A stretch of DNA of 64,000 bases, from NCBI GenBank assembly GCA_020072815.1, contig JAIQGE010000005.1, positions 1 to 64,000 on the forward strand. The letters are read 5' to 3'. This document shows positions 44,203 through 51,937 of the stretch, piece after piece. The stretch's first letter is position 1; each line of letters begins with the position of its first letter. Made by a program: the position numbers and the translations under genes. Below the pieces are notes generated by a model, which was given only the letters and a program-made list of their open reading frames with translations, was not told where the DNA came from and ran no database searches. This stretch comes from Terriglobia bacterium. Its GTDB lineage: Bacteria; Acidobacteriota; Terriglobia; Terriglobales; Acidobacteriaceae.

Positions 44203-45216
44203 ATGGCCACAGTTCCTGCAACCATGCGCGCCGTGCAGATCCGCGCTTATGATGGCGCCCCGCAAAGCATCGGCGTGGCCGAAGTGCCTGTGCCCCGTCC
44301 CGGACCAGGCGAGGTGCTGGTGCGGGTATTTGCGTCGCCGGTGAATCCCTCTGACCTCATGTTTGTTCGCGGGATCTACGGCTTCAAGAAACCCCTGCCG
44401 GCCACCCCCGGATTCGAAGGCAGCGGCACCGTGGTGGAAGCTGGCGCCGGCCTGATGCCGCGATTCCTGAAAGGCAAGCGCGTGGCTTGCGCGGCCGCCG
44501 ACGCGAAGACCCCGGGCGGCATGTGGGCGGAGTACCTGGTGACTTCAGCGCAGTTCTGCATTCCTCTGCGCAAGAACGTGGACATGGAACAAGGCGCCAT
44601 GATGCTGGTGAATCCTCTCACCGCATGGGCGCTGGTGGATGAGGCGCGCAAGGGCGGTCATCGCGCGGCGGTGCAGACGGCCGCGGCCAGCGCGCTGGGA
44701 AAAATGATGGTGCGCCTGGCCAAGCGGTTTTCTCTTCCGCTCATCAACGTGGTGCGAAGGCCGGAACAAGTTGAGTTGCTGCGGCAATCCGGCGCGGAGC
44801 ACGTGCTGGATAGTTCGGCCGCTGGTTTTGACGAACAACTTCATTCTCTGTGCCACAAACTGGGCGCGACCATTGGCTTTGACGCCGTAAGCGGCGAGCT
44901 GTCCGCGCGCGTGCTGCGCGCACAGCCACTCGGCGCGCGCTTGCTGGTTTACGGTGCTCTGTCTCTGGAAACATGCCAGACAGATCCTGCGTCGTTGATC
45001 TTTGAAGGCAAGCGGCTGGAAGGCTTCTGGCTCAGCGGCTGGCTGCGCAATAAAAATCTTGTGCAGAAATTCCGCGTTTCCAACCATGTGCAGGCGCTTC
45101 TTTCCACCGATCTCAAGAGCGAAGTGCAAGGACGCTTTCCTTTGCCAGATGTCGCGCGAGCGCTCGATCAGTACGCCAAAAGCATGAGCGCCGGCAAAGT
45201 GCTGATAAAGCCCTAG
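44203..45216 (+). CDS. Zinc-independent MDR-family oxidoreductase (quinone/enoyl reductase-like)
   Basis: This 337-residue medium-chain dehydrogenase/reductase has an N-terminal catalytic fold (GPGEVLVRVFASPVNPSDLMF, PATPGFEGSGTVVEAG) and a Rossmann NADPH domain whose loop reads AAASALGKMMVRLA in place of the usual glycine-rich sequence. The cysteine/histidine zinc ligands of alcohol dehydrogenases are absent, which points to quinone oxidoreductase or enoyl reductase relatives. It is divergent from the radical SAM operon and could reduce a pathway intermediate. No ribosome site precedes ATG 44203; a TACTAT box at 44188-44193 would place the transcript start almost at the ATG, so a leaderless mRNA is possible. 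Confidence 0.85.
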   Translation: MATVPATMRAVQIRAYDGAPQSIGVAEVPVPRPGPGEVLVRVFASPVNPSDLMFVRGIYGFKKPLPATPGFEGSGTVVEAGAGLMPRFLKGKRVACAAADAKTPGGMWAEYLVTSAQFCIPLRKNVDMEQGAMMLVNPLTAWALVDEARKGGHRAAVQTAAASALGKMMVRLAKRFSLPLINVVRRPEQVELLRQSGAEHVLDSSAAGFDEQLHSLCHKLGATIGFDAVSGELSARVLRAQPLGARLLVYGALSLETCQTDPASLIFEGKRLEGFWLSGWLRNKNLVQKFRVSNHVQALLSTDLKSEVQGRFPLPDVARALDQYAKSMSAGKVLIKP

Positions 45217-45235
45217 CGCTGGACCACGGCCATGT

Positions 45236-46540
45236 TTAGTCGCCCTGTGCCGATAGCGGAGCGCGAACTTCTTCTGCCAGCGAATCCCGCACCGGCCACG
45301 ATCCGGTAACGCACGCCAGAAGATAAAGACCGCCAACCATGGCAAAGCCTGCGGCCAGGCTTCGCTTGTGCGCCACGGTCCCTACCAGAATCGAGAAGCC
45401 AAGTTGCAGGCAGGTCCCGGCGAAATAGAAAGTGTTCTGCACGCGTCCCATGAAATGTTTAGGCACCATTTCCATCATGGCCGTGGTAATGGCCACGCCG
45501 CCCAGCCCCCGGCAAGAGCCCATGACGCAATAAACGGCCACGGCGGCAATCAGTCCCAGCGTGACGGTAAACGCGGCGATTCTCACCGGCCGCTGCAGAT
45601 GCGCGCCCAGGAAGGGAAGCGCGATCAGCGAGATCCCCAGAAGCGCCATGGTCACGCCAATAGCGCGGCGATGTCCTGTACCGTGCAACAACGCCGGAGT
45701 AAAAAACGCGCTGGTGCACGCGCCGATGGCCCATCCTGAATTCAACCAGCCATAGCCCACGGCGCCGGCCTGCAGGATGCGGTCACTGAACGGCGCCGTG
45801 ATGATGCCTTGCGTCAACATGCCGCCGATGAACAACGCCCATGAAATTCCCAGCAGCAATAATCGCGGACGCAAACGAATGTAGGCGATGCCTTCCCGCA
45901 ACTCGTGCACAAAGCGGGCGACCTCGCTCTCATGATGCACGTGCGGCGAAGCCACTGCCACCACGTGGCGTCCTTTGCGCACAAACAGGTAGCAAGTGAA
46001 CGAGAGGCCGTACGTCACAAAATCAATGAACAATATGCCGCCCAGGCCGATGTGGTTGTACACGAACCCCACGATCGCACCGGCAATCAGCCATCCGCCC
46101 TGGAATCCGGCGAGAATAAAGCTGTTGGAGTGGGCCAGCTTGGAATCCGGCGTCAACTCCTGAATCAGCGCGTTGATGGTGGGCCAGAACATCCAGAATC
46201 CGGCAGCCACCAGGATGCTCATCAAATAAACTTCCCACAATCGCGCCACGCCGTTCCAGGCCATCACGGCAACAATCAGGACGACGATGCCACGCGCCGC
46301 GTCCAGCACCATGACCAGACGGCGGCGGTCTTCGCGATCAATCACCACGCCGGTAAACGGCAGCATGAGCAGCGCGGGAATGGTCTGCAGCATGAGCATG
46401 GTGCCCAGGGCCATTTCCGAATGCGTGGCCTGCAGAACATACCAGGTGACTCCGGCCGCGTTCAGGCCGCTGCCCAACATGGAGATCACGTTGGCCGCGA
46501 ATATCAGCCGCAGTCCGCGATGCTGAAGGATGTTGCGCAC
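45236..46540 (-). CDS. MFS transporter, EntS/MFS_3-like
   Basis: This 434-residue protein has 12 predicted transmembrane segments. It begins LRLIFAANVISMLGSGLNAAGV and carries the loop-2 motif VVIDREDRRRLVMVLD, typical of the enterobactin-exporter branch of the major facilitator superfamily. It is a likely small-molecule exporter. The start is a GTG at 46540. The first ten codons and about 18 bases of upstream DNA are copied as a 53-bp repeat at 49821-49873. It converges with the MDR gene. Confidence 0.88.
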   Translation of the reverse strand: MRNILQHRGLRLIFAANVISMLGSGLNAAGVTWYVLQATHSEMALGTMLMLQTIPALLMLPFTGVVIDREDRRRLVMVLDAARGIVVLIVAVMAWNGVARLWEVYLMSILVAAGFWMFWPTINALIQELTPDSKLAHSNSFILAGFQGGWLIAGAIVGFVYNHIGLGGILFIDFVTYGLSFTCYLFVRKGRHVVAVASPHVHHESEVARFVHELREGIAYIRLRPRLLLLGISWALFIGGMLTQGIITAPFSDRILQAGAVGYGWLNSGWAIGACTSAFFTPALLHGTGHRRAIGVTMALLGISLIALPFLGAHLQRPVRIAAFTVTLGLIAAVAVYCVMGSCRGLGGVAITTAMMEMVPKHFMGRVQNTFYFAGTCLQLGFSILVGTVAHKRSLAAGFAMVGGLYLLACVTGSWPVRDSLAEEVRAPLSAQGD

Positions 46541-46558
46541 GCCTACTCACTTTAGCAT
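46506..46558. repeat. 53-bp direct repeat, copy 1 (MFS gene 5' end)
   Basis: This copy covers the first codons and leader of the MFS gene. It matches 49821-49873 at 49 of 53 positions. See copy 2. Confidence 0.85.
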
Positions 46559-46606
46559 TTCGCGTTGGCGAGTGCAGATCGAAGGGCCGTCTAGACTATT
46601 AGGTGC

Positions 46607-48049
46607 TCACGCAGCGGCCAGAGATGGCACGTGTTTCTCTGCGGTTCGTTTGATGGCCCGTACCATACCACTGAATATCAGAAGGTGGATGGGGTAGAGA
46701 GCATACCAGTACGTTTCCCCCAAGAGCCCGCGTGGCTGAAACCATGCGCAGCAACGCAGCAGCGTTTTTCCCTGCGACTGGGGCAAGAGTTCGAACTGCA
46801 GCCAGGCACGTCCAGGAAGCTTCATTTCCGCCCGCAGCAGGATCGAGCGGTTAGGCAGGACCCGCTGGACGCGCCAGAAGTCCACATGGTCGCCCGCGCT
46901 CAATCGAGCAGCATGGGTTCGTCCTCTTGACATGCCGACCCCGCCGGCCAGTTTGTCAATCCAGCCACGAAGCCGCCACAGCGCGTTGGCATGGAACCAT
47001 CCGTTATCTCCGCCTATCCTTTCCAGCAGCCGGAAGACTTGTTCAGGCGAAGCGTGAATCATGGTCTGGCGAACATCCCGCGTGAGGCCCTGGTCGCGGA
47101 TGGCCCAATGCCCCTCCGCCTGGGGAAGCTGGAGTTCGGGAGCGGTGTCCGGTCCCGAGCGCTGCAAAGCCACTTTTAGAGCGGCCTCGTAAGACATCGG
47201 CCAGATGTTGGGGAACAAGGTAAAGGCAGTGCTACCGGTACACACTGCCTCGCTGCGCAGACCTTCAATCAATGGACGGGTTACCGCCGCAGGCACTGGA
47301 GTCACAAGGTCCAGCCAATAAGAAGAGAGCCTCGGCGTAAGTACTGGAACGCGGACGAGCCATCGCCGCAGCCCGCGCATCCGGGCGTAAGTGAGCATCA
47401 TGCTGCGGTAGGTTTCCACGGTGGAGCCGCCGATTTCGATGATCTGGCCAGTTGACTTAGTTCGGTGGAGTGCGGAAACCAGATATCGCAAGACGTCATG
47501 CACGGCGATGGGCTGCGTGCGGGTAATGACCCAGCGTGGACAAATCATCACCGGCAGCCGTTCGGTTAGACAACGAATGATCTCGAAGGAAGTGCTTCCG
47601 TTGCCGACGATGATGCCGGCACGAAATTCGGTGAGAGGCGGGCCAAACCTGCGCAGCACCGCCCCTGTTTCCACACGGCTCTGCAAGTGAGCGGAAACCG
47701 CAGTCCCCGCGGCCACCAACCCGCCTAGATAAATGACCCGTTTCACACCGGCGGCAACTGCCGCAGTGGCAAAGTTATAAGCGGCGCGGCGGTCCCGTTC
47801 TTCGAATCCATGCTCTGCCCCGGACATGGAGTGGATAAGGTAGTACGCAACCTCAATCCCCTTCAGCGCCGCCGGCAAAGTGTCACGACGCAAAGGGTCA
47901 GCTTCGACGACTGTTAGGCGCTTGAGGACATCGGGGACGGGACGTGTGGTGTCGCGCACCATGCAGGTCACGTCGTGGCCGGACTTCACCAGCAGGGGTA
48001 CAAGCTGACGTCCGATGTATCCGGTCGCGCCGGTAACAAGTATTCTCAT
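46607..48049 (-). CDS. NmrA/SDR-like NAD(P)-binding protein with C-terminal DUF2867/SRPBCC domain
   Basis: This 480-residue protein has an N-terminal atypical short-chain dehydrogenase domain (ILVTGATGYIGRQLVPLLV, then VAYYLIHSMSG and GVKRVIYLGGL) of about 300 residues. A C-terminal ligand-binding START-like domain (DUF2867 type) carries ASPEQVFRLLERIGG and ends in the hydrophobic ETYWYALYPIHLLIFSGMV. It is probably an NAD(P)H-using membrane-associated reductase or isomerase; the substrate is unknown. ATG 48049 is chosen because the Rossmann motif begins there and GGGGGCG precedes it; the frame upstream overlaps a terminator. Confidence 0.85.
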   Translation of the reverse strand: MRILVTGATGYIGRQLVPLLVKSGHDVTCMVRDTTRPVPDVLKRLTVVEADPLRRDTLPAALKGIEVAYYLIHSMSGAEHGFEERDRRAAYNFATAAVAAGVKRVIYLGGLVAAGTAVSAHLQSRVETGAVLRRFGPPLTEFRAGIIVGNGSTSFEIIRCLTERLPVMICPRWVITRTQPIAVHDVLRYLVSALHRTKSTGQIIEIGGSTVETYRSMMLTYARMRGLRRWLVRVPVLTPRLSSYWLDLVTPVPAAVTRPLIEGLRSEAVCTGSTAFTLFPNIWPMSYEAALKVALQRSGPDTAPELQLPQAEGHWAIRDQGLTRDVRQTMIHASPEQVFRLLERIGGDNGWFHANALWRLRGWIDKLAGGVGMSRGRTHAARLSAGDHVDFWRVQRVLPNRSILLRAEMKLPGRAWLQFELLPQSQGKTLLRCCAWFQPRGLLGETYWYALYPIHLLIFSGMVRAIKRTAEKHVPSLAAA

Positions 48050-48093
48050 TTCGCCCCCGCATTCAGTTGATAGATTTTTAAGTTGAGAAGAGC

Positions 48094-48153
48094 AAAAAAG
48101 GAGGACGAAAGTGTTCAATACAACTGCAGAGTTCCCGTGCACTAACGTCCTCC
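48094..48153 (-). terminator. Rho-independent terminator after the DUF378 gene
   Basis: On the minus strand an 8-bp stem (CGTCCTCC at 48146-48153 on the plus strand pairs with GGAGGACG at 48100-48107) is extended by an inner 4-bp stem. It is followed by a run of six T (48099-48094). It lies 120 nt after the DUF378 stop and just before the NmrA-like gene, so it could also act as an attenuator for the latter. Confidence 0.65.
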
Positions 48154-48272
48154 TCCCGGCTCATCCACCAGATCAAGTTCTCAGTCGTCAAACGCTTGAC
48201 GTGAGCCCGTAAGCGGAGCCGGCCATCATCTTCACCGCTCCGGCCCCGCCCTCCCCCAAGGCAGGTCTTGCC

Positions 48273-48509
48273 TTAGCGGGAATGCGCCAGTTCCTGGCCC
48301 CAACGGCGCTGGATCGCCTTCCACTGAACCGCCTGATACACAGCGGCCAATCCGACCAGTACGTAGACCACGGAACTGAACGCCGAGGTTTCGCCAAAAT
48401 GCATGCCGAAGATGGCAGCCACCAGGTCAAAATGGGCCACGCCAACCAGGAACCAATTCAAGCCGCCGATTACCAGCAGCAATGCCGCCACAATGTCTGT
48501 AGTTTTCAT
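48273..48509 (-). CDS. DUF378-family small membrane protein
   Basis: This 78-residue protein has two hydrophobic helices. The family pattern is DIVAALLLVIGGLNWFLVG, a short loop with FDLVAAIFG, then VYVLVGLAAVYQAVQW. ATG 48509 follows AGAGGAG; the longer frame upstream lacks family sequence. DUF378 proteins have no known function. It is 58 nt downstream of the fasciclin gene on the same strand and ends before a terminator, so the two probably form an operon. Confidence 0.88.
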   Translation of the reverse strand: MKTTDIVAALLLVIGGLNWFLVGVAHFDLVAAIFGMHFGETSAFSSVVYVLVGLAAVYQAVQWKAIQRRWGQELAHSR

Positions 48510-48567
48510 GTTCTCCTCTTTCAAAGTGTTTTTTGTCTGCTTGCTATGGATGATGGTTCTGCCCGGG

Positions 48568-49065
48568 CTAGTACTTGGGCAGAAGTACGGTGTCAATCAC
48601 GTGGATTACTCCGTTCGACGTCTGGATGTCAGTGGTGATGACGCTGGCATCATTGATCTTTACCGATCCACCCACCGTGCTGATGTGGATCTCCTGTCCG
48701 TTGACGGTCGGCGTAGACGCCAGTTTGACCACGTCCTTGGCGGCAACCCGGGCCGCAACCACGTGGTAGGTAAGGATGGCGCGCAGCTTGTCCTTGTTTT
48801 CCGGCTTGAGCAGTTCTTCCAGGGTGCCTGCCGGCAGCTTGGCGAATGCCGCATCGGTGGGGGCGAACACCGTGAACGGGCCTTTGCCTTTCAGCGTGTC
48901 CACCAGGTCCGCGGCCTGCAGCGCCTTGGCCAGTGTGTTGAATGAACCTGCGGCGACCGCCGTGTCAACGATGTCTTTTTCCGCAGTTGTGCCGCTGGCT
49001 GCGTACGCCGTTGTGACGGAGAGAAGCATTGCCAGCCCGCTCAGAATTGTCATTGATTTCATCAT
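48568..49065 (-). CDS. Secreted fasciclin (FAS1)-domain protein
   Basis: This 165-residue protein has a signal peptide ([18 protein letters not shown]) and one complete FAS1 domain: [23 protein letters not shown], the [13 protein letters not shown] motif and the closing [15 protein letters not shown]1 proteins mediate adhesion or matrix contacts at the cell surface. AAAGGAG lies eight nt before ATG 49065. It is divergent from the XRE-cupin regulator, a possible controller. Confidence 0.92.
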   Translation of the reverse strand: MMKSMTILSGLAMLLSVTTAYAASGTTAEKDIVDTAVAAGSFNTLAKALQAADLVDTLKGKGPFTVFAPTDAAFAKLPAGTLEELLKPENKDKLRAILTYHVVAARVAAKDVVKLASTPTVNGQEIHISTVGGSVKINDASVITTDIQTSNGVIHVIDTVLLPKY

Positions 49066-49232
49066 TTGAAAAACTCCTTTTGTTCTTGCACTCGATCGTG
49101 CTGTGCTGGTATTAACTGTAAGTCAAAACTATTTTCCTTACGTGCACAATCGGGCGGCCCAGCAAGTTCATGTGCATGACAGGCAAAAAACCGGGGTTCT
49201 TTTAACTGGGAGGAAAAGCAGGCGAATGGACT

Positions 49233-49820
49233 ATGGTCAACAAGACAATTTCTGAAGGTCTCATGCCTTACGGCCTGGGAGAAAAGCTTCGTGCCCTGCG
49301 ACTGAAGAAAAGCATGGGACTGGTGGAGTTAGGCAGGCACACTAAACTTTCACCCGCCATGCTGTCAAAACTGGAGCGAGGCAAACTGTTCCCGACCTTG
49401 CCGACCCTGCTCCGCATTGCCATGGTGTTCAGCGTGGGGCTGGACTACTTCTTCACCGATGAGCGGAAACGCCACGTGGTGGCGGTCGTGCGCAAGAATG
49501 AACGGCTGCGTTTCCCGGAAAAGCCCGGCGGAGGCGCCAGCACTTACCACTTTGAAAGTCTTGACTTCAAGGCCACGGAGCGCAAACTGAGCGCCTTCTA
49601 TGCGGACTTTGAGCTGGTGGCGCCGGAGAAGGTCCGCATGCACCAGCACGCGGGCGTTGAGTTTCTCTACGTACTGCGGGGGAAACTGGAAATCGTCATC
49701 GGTTCCGACGCGCAGCGGCTGGACGAGGGCGATTCCATCTACTTTGATTCTGGTGTGCGCCACAGTTATTGGCGCATGACCAAGCAGCGGTGCAGCGCGA
49801 TCATTGTGACTACCCCGTGA
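49233..49820 (+). CDS. XRE-family transcriptional regulator with C-terminal cupin domain
   Basis: This 195-residue protein has a helix-turn-helix at about residues 15-70 (LGEKLRALRLKKSMGLVELGRHT, SPAMLSKLERGKLFPTLPTLL) and a cupin sensor domain at about 120-190 (VRMHQHAGVEFLYVLRGKLEIVIG, DEGDSIYFDSGVRHSYW). Such regulators sense small metabolites and often control a neighbouring gene; the divergent fasciclin gene is the nearest target. Its stop is immediately followed by the 53-bp repeat. Confidence 0.92.
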   Translation: MVNKTISEGLMPYGLGEKLRALRLKKSMGLVELGRHTKLSPAMLSKLERGKLFPTLPTLLRIAMVFSVGLDYFFTDERKRHVVAVVRKNERLRFPEKPGGGASTYHFESLDFKATERKLSAFYADFELVAPEKVRMHQHAGVEFLYVLRGKLEIVIGSDAQRLDEGDSIYFDSGVRHSYWRMTKQRCSAIIVTTP

Positions 49821-49873
49821 AGCTGCAGTCCGCGATTCTGAAGGATGTTACGCACGTCTACTCACTTTAGCAT
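49821..49873. repeat. 53-bp direct repeat, copy 2 (orphan MFS start)
   Basis: It begins at the first base after the XRE-cupin stop and matches 46506-46558 with four mismatches. On the minus strand it can still be read as a GTG start plus the MFS N-terminus (V-R-N-I-L-Q-N-R-G-L), but no transporter follows. It is a truncated duplicate, not a gene. Confidence 0.85.
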
Positions 49874-49935
49874 CCTTCGGCGGGCGAATTGTTTGCTTGC
49901 TCCGGGGAACCCTAAGCTGGAATAATCTCCGGCAC

Positions 49936-50568
49936 GTGTTCAGAGACATCTTCAAACATTTCCCGGAGTTGTCCCAAGCTGGGATCGTTGCCGCCGCGCT
50001 GGTCCTTCCCAGCGCGTCGCTGCAAACGGTCAAGCCCTACAACGCCTATCACGACGGGACGGACATCCTGTTTGCGCCCGAGGTCACCGGCTCGCGCCAT
50101 CTGGCCAGCTTTGGGCCGTGGAATTTTGGCGAACGCCTGACCGAAGGCAAGCCCCTGGACAAGCGGCTTAACCTTTATATAGTGGTCCCCGGCGAGCAAT
50201 ATCATTCGGCCGCGCGCCCGGAATACGACCACACTCGCGTGGTCAACAAATACACGGTGGACGGCAAGCCTCGGGAGTGGGACATCTACTGGTGTTTCGT
50301 CCTTGATCCCAGCGTGTCCCCCGACCTGCGCAGCGAACGGGAATTGCTGATGGCCGCGGAACAAAGGTTCCGTCCGGCAGACCTCTTTGATATCCAGGAC
50401 ATTCCCGCCAACACCGCTCTGGCGGAAAAGCTGGGCATTGCCACGTTCGCCGATCTCAAGCGCTTTCGCCGCAAAGACGGCGCCTTGCCGCGAATCCTCA
50501 TCGTGCCGGCGCACCTTGCCGTGCGCGGGAAAGCCCAGCGGCCGGAAATGGCGCCGCTGGCGAAGTAA
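49936..50568 (+). CDS. Hypothetical protein
   Basis: This protein of about 210 residues has no recognised domain. Features are RDIFKHFPELSQAGIV near the start, LFAPEVTGSRHLASFGPW, YIVVPGEQYHSAARPEYDHTRVV, WDIYWCFVLDPSVSPDL and a basic C-terminus. It appears soluble and has protein-like composition. GTG 49936 is preferred; TTG 49897 also reads in frame but lies in poor context after the 53-bp repeat. It converges with the small minus-strand gene, with a 21-bp tandem repeat between them. Confidence 0.6.
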   Translation: MFRDIFKHFPELSQAGIVAAALVLPSASLQTVKPYNAYHDGTDILFAPEVTGSRHLASFGPWNFGERLTEGKPLDKRLNLYIVVPGEQYHSAARPEYDHTRVVNKYTVDGKPREWDIYWCFVLDPSVSPDLRSERELLMAAEQRFRPADLFDIQDIPANTALAEKLGIATFADLKRFRRKDGALPRILIVPAHLAVRGKAQRPEMAPLAK

Positions 50569-50579
50569 CGTGGCTGAAA

Positions 50580-50683
50580 TTCTGCTGCGCAAAGCGAGAT
50601 TCTGCTTGCGCGAAGCGAGGTGCTGCTCGCGCAAAGCGAGGTGCTGCTCGCGCAGAGTGAGGTTCGGCTTGCGCGAAGCAGCG
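50580..50683. repeat. 21-bp tandem repeat, about five copies
   Basis: Units start at 50580, 50600, 50621, 50642 and 50663, with core TGCTnGCGCRAAGCGAGR. The middle copies differ at only two positions. The array lies between two convergent genes and each unit is partly self-complementary through GCGC. Confidence 0.85.
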
Positions 50684-50687
50684 CGGG

Positions 50688-50900
50688 TCAGTCAGCGATC
50701 TCCCGGACTTCCACTTCGTCAAAGATGGCGCGGACTTCCTCCCACACCACTTTTCTTGCATCGGCGGAGTCAGGCAGTCCATGCTGCAGCAGAAATTCCC
50801 GCATGTTCAGATATACGCTTCCCGAATTGTCGGCGTAGAACCCTGGAATCAAGAGAATGAGCTCCTTCTTTTTCTTTCTCATGGCGCGGCCTGTCTTCAT
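50688..50900 (-). CDS. Small conserved-looking hypothetical protein
   Basis: This protein of up to 70 residues has a very basic start (RKKKKELILLIPGFYADNSG) and a structured-looking remainder (VYLNMREFLLQHGLPDSADARKVVWEEVRAIF). It has no recognised family. Balanced composition and an unbroken frame beside the tandem repeat favour a real gene over a shadow. ATG 50900 and ATG 50882 are both possible; neither has a good ribosome site. Confidence 0.5.
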   Translation of the reverse strand: MKTGRAMRKKKKELILLIPGFYADNSGSVYLNMREFLLQHGLPDSADARKVVWEEVRAIFDEVEVREIAD

Positions 50901-51117
50901 GCTCGTCTTGAGGCCCTGAAAAGCCTCCGGCTGATTTGCGCCGGAAAGGTTCGCTCCCGTTTGAAGAGTAGTGCGTCGGGCGGCCTTTCCGTTTCATCTC
51001 AGAGCCGCGTTTTCGCTGCAAGTTCATTGCGATGGACCGCACGGGATATTGGGGTAGTGGGCTAATGCCGCGCTGCTTTCGCTTTCTTGGTTGTCCAGAG
51101 TCCGCGATGGTAGGCCG

Positions 51118-51362
51118 GATCCCGAACACATCAGCACATCTTATGTGGAAAGAAGTCACTTGAGTTTCCGTATGCACCTACGGAGATTTACGGGATTGAC
51201 GAATGCTTTTTCAAAGAAGCTAGACAACCTGAAAGCTGTGGTTTGCCTCGGGTTTGGGTTCTACAACTTCTGCCGTGTTCACCAAACTCCGCGGGTCACT
51301 CCCGCAATGGAAGCGGGCTAATTGACCACGTTGGGAGCGTTGCCGAATTGCCAGGGGCGGCA
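51118..51362 (+). pseudogene. IS1-like transposase C-terminal remnant, frameshifted
   Basis: The frame reads DPEHISTSYVERSHLSFRMH, RRFTGLTNAFSKKLDN and FYNFCRVHQTPRVTPAMEAG. This is the C-terminal part of a common transposase type annotated as IS1-family in many environmental bacteria. A TAA interrupts at about 51319, and the expected continuation (L-I-D-H-V-G-S-V-A-E-L) is found one frame over, showing a one-base shift. The N-terminal catalytic part was not found upstream. No terminal inverted repeats were identified. Confidence 0.75.
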
Positions 51363-51543
51363 TAAAATTGCCGCCTTACTTCATGACTTTGAAGAACAAG
51401 GCGAGGAATGATGGCTCCGGCAGCCGCATCAGCAAAATGCATGTTCTCGTCTCTGATTCCTGCTTCCACAGTTGCTTGCGTAGTACCGAGATTGCCATAT
51501 TTCGCTCCAATAAAAACCCGCCCTTCCGGCAGGAAAGTGCTCG

Positions 51544-51789
51544 ATGTCGCAAAAACTTGCAACGGCCCTGTTGATTGTGTGGCTCGTTCTTCTCGTGCCT
51601 TGGTTCATGCTGGCTCCATGGGCGGCCATGGTCTTCGATGGCGGAGTGACTTGGAGCGCTTACCTAATTGTCTGGTCGATCTGGACCTATCCGTTGACTG
51701 TGATCGCCGGGGCGGCCCTGAGGAAGAAGGCCCCAGCATTCGTTCTGCTTCCTTTCCTGAACGTGCTGGGTCTGGTCATTGCCCGTTGA
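51544..51789 (+). CDS. Small hydrophobic membrane protein
   Basis: This 81-residue protein has two predicted helices (ATALLIVWLVLLVPWFMLAP, then TYPLTVIAGAALRKKAPAF and LLPFLNVLGLVIA). AGGA lies about nine nt before ATG 51544. No family is recognised. It stands alone between the IS remnant and the Lgt-like gene. Confidence 0.65.
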   Translation: MSQKLATALLIVWLVLLVPWFMLAPWAAMVFDGGVTWSAYLIVWSIWTYPLTVIAGAALRKKAPAFVLLPFLNVLGLVIAR

Positions 51790-51937
51790 TTTACTCATCC
51801 CGCGACCTCCCGCCGTGGCCCGCGACTGCCCGCGATTGGCAACGCAGCATTAGCCCACGACCGGATATCGGGAAATCGCAACGCTGCCGTGCTCTCCATT
51901 TATACTGTCACGTGCGTTTTGTTCCATAGGAGACAAG

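Noticed and set aside
48110-48211. 33-codon plus-strand frame starting at a GTG after GGAGG
   Set aside because: The GGAGG is one arm of a terminator hairpin of the opposite strand, and the peptide has no recognisable features.
50580-50683. CRISPR array
   Set aside because: The units are contiguous 21-mers with no spacers between them, and no cas gene is present.
50620-50838. 72-residue plus-strand frame starting in the tandem repeat
   Set aside because: Its start is repeat-encoded (LLAQSEV units) and the rest is antisense to the small minus-strand gene, which has better composition.
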